A DNA stretch of 64,000 nucleotides. It comes from Myxococcales bacterium (GTDB taxonomy: Bacteria > Myxococcota_A > UBA9042). Under the pieces are notes generated by a model. The model saw only the letters and a list, made by a program, of their open reading frames with translations, was not told the DNA's origin and ran no database searches. The stretch spans positions 1 through 64,000 of the forward strand of contig CANLIC010000002.1 of the NCBI GenBank assembly GCA_947491025.1, given 5' to 3'. How positions within the stretch are numbered: position 1 is the first letter of the stretch; the number at the start of each line of letters is the position of its first letter. The position numbers and the translations under genes were made by a program. Shown in pieces: positions 60,939 to 64,000 of the stretch.

Positions 60939-62519
60939 CTAGCGCTGCGCCGGTGTCTCGGGGCCATCGTCGGGCTTGCCCTTGCCCGACTCACCCTCAG
61001 CGCGCCGCGCGGCGTCTTCGACGATGCGTCCGAGCGATTGGGGCAGCTCGACGCCGCCGATGTCGCGCATCATGTGCATGACAGGCGGCACCGCGCCGGC
61101 GAGGCTCTTGAGGAAGTTCGCGGTCGACCCGCCCTTGCCGTCGCCGCCGCTCTCCCAGACCGTGATCTTGTCGAACTTGATGTTGGAGATCGCCTTGGCG
61201 CTCTGCTCAGCCAGGTGGTCGATGTGCTCGAGCACCAAGAGCTGGAAGGCAGCATCGGCGCCACCGGCGGCGTTGACGATCGCGCGCAGGCCCTCGCCCT
61301 TCTGGCGGAGGATCTCGTACTGACCGCGCGCCTCGGCCTCGAGCTGGGCGAAGTTGGCTGCGGCCTCGCCCATCGCCTCGATCTTGCGCTTCTCGGCCTC
61401 GGCCTCGGCGTCGACGATCACGCGCGCCTTCTCGGCTTTTGCCACCGCCTCGACCTCGGCGCGCTTCTCTGCTTCGACCTTGGCGGCGAGCTCGAGCGCT
61501 GCCCGAGCCTCGGCCTTGTACTGCGCCTCGAGCACGGCGGCCTCCGCCTCGCGGCGGCGGGTCTCGGAGCGCTGCATCGCGTCGGCGCGCTCGACCTCGA
61601 GGGTGGCGTTGGTCTGGGCGATCTTGGCCTTGGCGAGGTTCTCGCCCTCCATGGCGCCCGCTTCGGCATCGGCGATACGGATGCGCTTGTCGCGCTCGGC
61701 TTCTTTGACTTGCGACTCCCGCTGCATCGCCGCTTGCTGCTCACCGACCACGCGGTCGCGCTCAAGCTGGGCGACCTTGATGTCCTGCTGCTGCTTGGCC
61801 TCGGTGACGCCGATCTGACGGTCGCGCTCGGCGCCAGCGACGTTCATCGCGCGATCGCGCTCGGCGGCGGCGACACCGATGGCGCCGCGCTTCTGCTGCT
61901 CGGCGACGTCGATGACGGCCTGTTGGATGGCTTCGGCGGCCGCCTTGCGACCGATGGCCTCGATGTAGCCGGACTCGTCGGTGATGTCGGTGATGTTCAC
62001 GTTGATGAGGACGAGGCCGATCTTGCGCAGCTCGGGCTCCAGGCCCTCCTGGATGCTGTGGCGGAAGGTGTCGCGGTCGCGGTTGATGTTCTCGATCTCG
62101 AGCGAGGCGATGACCTGGCGCATCTGGCCGAAGATGATGTCGCGGGCCTGCTCCATGATCTGCTGGCGCGACAGGTCGAGGAGGCGGACCGCCGCGTTCT
62201 GCATGACCGCGGGCTCCGTGCCGATCGCGACCGTGAAGACGGACGGCACGTTGATGCGGATGTTCTCCATCGACAGCGCGCCCTTGAGCGGGATCTCGAT
62301 CTGGAGCGGATCGAGGTGAAGGTACGCGTAGTTCTGGATCAGCGGCCAGACGAACGCGCCGCCGCCGTGCATGCACTTGGCCGACTGTCCGCCGCCGACC
62401 TTGCCGTAGACCACCAGGATCTGGTTCGACGGGCAGCGCCGGTAGCGCTTGACCACCAGCAGCATGAAGCTAAATGCGACCAGCGTCGCCATAATCGCCA
62501 TGATCACCAAGGCATCCAT
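60939..62519 (-). CDS. flotillin-like membrane microdomain protein
   Basis: 526 residues from ATG 62519 (GAGGAGGGG 5 nt upstream). A single N-terminal membrane helix (LVIMAIMATLVAFSFMLLVV) precedes a SPFH/band-7 domain (residues ~30-230: PSNQILVVYGKVGG, INVPSVFTVAIGTEP, INVNITDITDESGYIEAIGRKAAAEA). The flotillin region (about 230-450) is a long coiled coil rich in E-A repeats (AEAEKRKIEAMGEAAANFAQ). Flotillins organise ordered membrane domains and oligomerise through this coil. The NfeD-like gene 61 bp upstream on the same strand is the usual partner. Confidence 0.95.
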   Translation of the reverse strand: MDALVIMAIMATLVAFSFMLLVVKRYRRCPSNQILVVYGKVGGGQSAKCMHGGGAFVWPLIQNYAYLHLDPLQIEIPLKGALSMENIRINVPSVFTVAIGTEPAVMQNAAVRLLDLSRQQIMEQARDIIFGQMRQVIASLEIENINRDRDTFRHSIQEGLEPELRKIGLVLINVNITDITDESGYIEAIGRKAAAEAIQQAVIDVAEQQKRGAIGVAAAERDRAMNVAGAERDRQIGVTEAKQQQDIKVAQLERDRVVGEQQAAMQRESQVKEAERDKRIRIADAEAGAMEGENLAKAKIAQTNATLEVERADAMQRSETRRREAEAAVLEAQYKAEARAALELAAKVEAEKRAEVEAVAKAEKARVIVDAEAEAEKRKIEAMGEAAANFAQLEAEARGQYEILRQKGEGLRAIVNAAGGADAAFQLLVLEHIDHLAEQSAKAISNIKFDKITVWESGGDGKGGSTANFLKSLAGAVPPVMHMMRDIGGVELPQSLGRIVEDAARRAEGESGKGKPDDGPETPAQR

Positions 62520-62580
62520 CGGTTCCCCTCCTCTGGCGCGGAACGGTCGGCGTTGGCCAGACCCCGCGCCCCTTGTCGCA

Positions 62581-63126
62581 TCAGATGCGCGAAACCTCGA
62601 AGCAATCGCCCGGCAAGCGGCGGACGACGCGGACGCTGGCACCGGTTGGAATCGTGGGGCCATCGGTCTGCGCCAGCAGCTCGACCTCGCGGCCGCGCAG
62701 CTCGACGATGATCTTGCCCTGCCCACCGCCCTGCGGGATGACCAGGTAGACGCGCGCCGTGGCGCCGACCGCTTCCTCGAGGTCGACCGTGCCGCTCGAC
62801 TGCAGCTTGGACAGCCCTCGCATCAGGAACATCACCATCGCACCGGCGACCATGCCGCCGCCGAGGGCGATCGTCAGCCGCAGGGCGTCGCTTTCGACCC
62901 CGGCTTGGGTCGCGGCGAGCCCGGCGAGGCCGAAGAACGCCGCGAAAGCGCTGAGGGTCTTGAACGAGAGGATGCCGAAAAAGAGGTTGCCGTCGCCCTC
63001 GTGGGCCTCGATATCGTGACCCATGTCGTGGTCGCTGTCGCCGCCGAGGCCGAGCAGTTGCATGGCGACTTGGGCCAAAAGCGCGGTACAGCCGACGGCC
63101 GCCGTGATCGTGTACACGAGATCCAT
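62581..63126 (-). CDS. NfeD/YuaF-like membrane protein (flotillin partner)
   Basis: 181 residues from ATG 63126 (GGGAGGG 4 nt upstream). Three membrane helices (TITAAVGCTALLAQVAMQLLG, LSAFAAFFGLAGLAA, TIALGGGMVAGAMVMFLM) and a His/Asp-rich loop (DSDHDMGHDIEAHE) after the first. The C-terminal ~75 residues form an OB-fold-like beta barrel (GTVDLEEAVGATARVYLVIP ... GKIIVELRGREVELLAQTD) as in YuaF/NfeD1b, which is encoded next to flotillins in many bacteria and helps assemble them. First gene of the pair; co-transcribed with the flotillin. Confidence 0.9.
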   Translation of the reverse strand: MDLVYTITAAVGCTALLAQVAMQLLGLGGDSDHDMGHDIEAHEGDGNLFFGILSFKTLSAFAAFFGLAGLAATQAGVESDALRLTIALGGGMVAGAMVMFLMRGLSKLQSSGTVDLEEAVGATARVYLVIPQGGGQGKIIVELRGREVELLAQTDGPTIPTGASVRVVRRLPGDCFEVSRI

Positions 63127-63228
63127 GGGGCCCTCCCTGGGCAGTGCGGAGCGACTTTACGCGGGCGCGCGCGGCTTGACCAGGGTCATGGCTGGCGCAA
63201 TGCGGTCGGGCCGAGGGGGGCGCTCGGT

Positions 63229-64000
63229 CTAGAAACCGCTGATCAGCGTGCTGTAGTCGGTCGGGGACGACACGACGCTGACCTTCTCGCCCGTCTGCGA
63301 GTAGCCCCGTTGGCCCCAACAGCGAACGTTGCCAGCTCCGGCCCGGACGCAGAAGGCCCGGTCGCCGCTGACGATCTGCAAGGCGCCGGTGACGTTTCCG
63401 ACGGTGTGGGGCTGTTGATCCGCGGAAATGGTCGCGGCGTTGCCCTGCCCAAGCTGCGCGTCAAAAGAACCGCCCCAGCAGCGGACCGTGCCATCGGCGA
63501 GGACGGCGCAACCGGTACCAGAGCATGGATTCCCGATCGCGGAGGCATCGGTCAGCGCCACTTCCAGGGCGCCCGAGATGCCCACCACTTTTTGCGGGAT
63601 GTGGTAGGTCGCGCCCGAGGCCTTTGCGCCGAGGTAGTTGATCGCAGCGTTGCCGTTGTAGCCCCAGCAGTAGACGGCCTTCTCGGCGTCGGCGCTGATG
63701 GCGCAGGTCACACAAGCGGAGGCCGCGACGCGGACCATCGCCGGCCCATTCACCTTGATCGGCTGCGTGATCGCCCCGACCGCAGCGAGGCCGCCTTCGC
63801 CGTACTTGTTGGCGCCCCAGCAGTAGACCTCCTTGCCGTTGGTGGATGCACAGGTGCGACCGGGGGCCATGGCGAGCCCGGCGACGTTGGAGATGCCTGC
63901 GACGGTGCTGATCGGCTTGGGACCACCGGTGACGCCGATGCCCAACTCGCCGTCCTGGTTTCGGCCCCAGCAGCGCAGGTGCTGCGATGCGTCGGTGGTC
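63229..64000 (-). CDS. RCC1-repeat protein, 5' end outside the window
   Basis: 257 codons of a gene that stays open to the right edge; the apparent start at 63945 is only an internal TTG, since the frame continues upstream as QHLRCWGRNQDGELGIG, another repeat. At least five RCC1/BNR-like units are visible, each with a [VL]xCWGxN/xxxGxxG core (VYCWGANKYGEGG, VYCWGYNGNAAIN, VRCWGGSFDAQLGQG, VRCWGQRGYSQTG), which would build a seven-bladed propeller. Cys at two positions per blade (TCASTNGKEVYC, CAVLADGTVRCW) suggests disulphides and so an exported protein, a common myxobacterial pattern. Partner or ligand unknown. Confidence 0.88.
   Translation of the reverse strand, partial: TTDASQHLRCWGRNQDGELGIGVTGGPKPISTVAGISNVAGLAMAPGRTCASTNGKEVYCWGANKYGEGGLAAVGAITQPIKVNGPAMVRVAASACVTCAISADAEKAVYCWGYNGNAAINYLGAKASGATYHIPQKVVGISGALEVALTDASAIGNPCSGTGCAVLADGTVRCWGGSFDAQLGQGNAATISADQQPHTVGNVTGALQIVSGDRAFCVRAGAGNVRCWGQRGYSQTGEKVSVVSSPTDYSTLISGF

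Overview
The window is GC-rich bacterial DNA, densely coding on both strands, with no tRNA, rRNA, CRISPR array, insertion sequence or phage gene that I can see. The gene content suggests a Myxococcota-like (deltaproteobacterial) predator or soil/marine bacterium: a membrane-anchored Ser/Thr protein kinase, PEGA-domain protein, TPR-STAND ATPase, a TPR-CHAT protease, IPT/TIG, thrombospondin-type-3 and 'CGDG...C..DCG.C' cysteine-rich surface lipoproteins, and RCC1 repeats. This taxonomic call is inference from families, not from a marker gene.

Layout. 1-85: five tandem copies of a 17-bp unit running off the left edge. 141-5305 (minus): START-domain exported protein, Ser/Thr kinase, Xaa-Pro aminopeptidase. 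5448-19409 (plus): glutamine-amidotransferase-like protein, coiled-coil lipoprotein, an SppA protease carrying an outer-membrane-barrel-like N-terminus, an IPT-repeat lipoprotein, a YgfZ-like folate protein overlapping a P-loop kinase, and a mosaic secreted protein (P-domain, C1q/TNF-like domain, Cys-rich repeat). 19419-30353 (minus): dCMP deaminase, M48 metalloprotease, secreted TPR-CHAT protease, an unknown alanine-rich protein, S9 prolyl oligopeptidase, threonine aldolase. 30697-33877 (plus): an 89-residue helical protein coupled to a metallophosphoesterase lipoprotein, then a PEGA protein. 33968-36832 (minus) STAND ATPase; 37140-39674 (plus) MutS2 with a TTG start; 39753-40631 (minus) an NlpC/P60-like lipoprotein that has lost its catalytic residues.

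40782-48595 (plus) is the most coherent system: a three-repeat lipoprotein, a leader with two mutually exclusive perfect hairpins, then four genes joined by ATGA/GTGA overlaps: TonB-dependent receptor, beta-propeller-like lipoprotein, BtuF-like binding lipoprotein, and a single-chain FecCD/BtuC permease fused to a BtuD-type ATPase. It reads as a complete outer-to-inner-membrane uptake path for a cobalamin-like or metal-chelate ligand, with a surface propeller reminiscent of Bacteroides BtuG. 48708-57189 encodes two very large Cys-rich surface lipoproteins (vWA; 34-repeat giant), followed by an inositol-monophosphatase-family enzyme. 58095-60005 (minus) is a MepA/M74-like peptidase with a HEAT-like tail, 60208-60912 (plus) an unknown exported protein, 60939-63126 (minus) a flotillin/NfeD-like membrane-microdomain pair, and 63229-64000 (minus) the 3' part of an RCC1-repeat protein cut by the right edge.

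Overall about half the genes encode exported, lipid-anchored or envelope proteins. Starts were chosen by Shine-Dalgarno position and signal-peptide logic; all functions are from motifs read by eye, with no database search.
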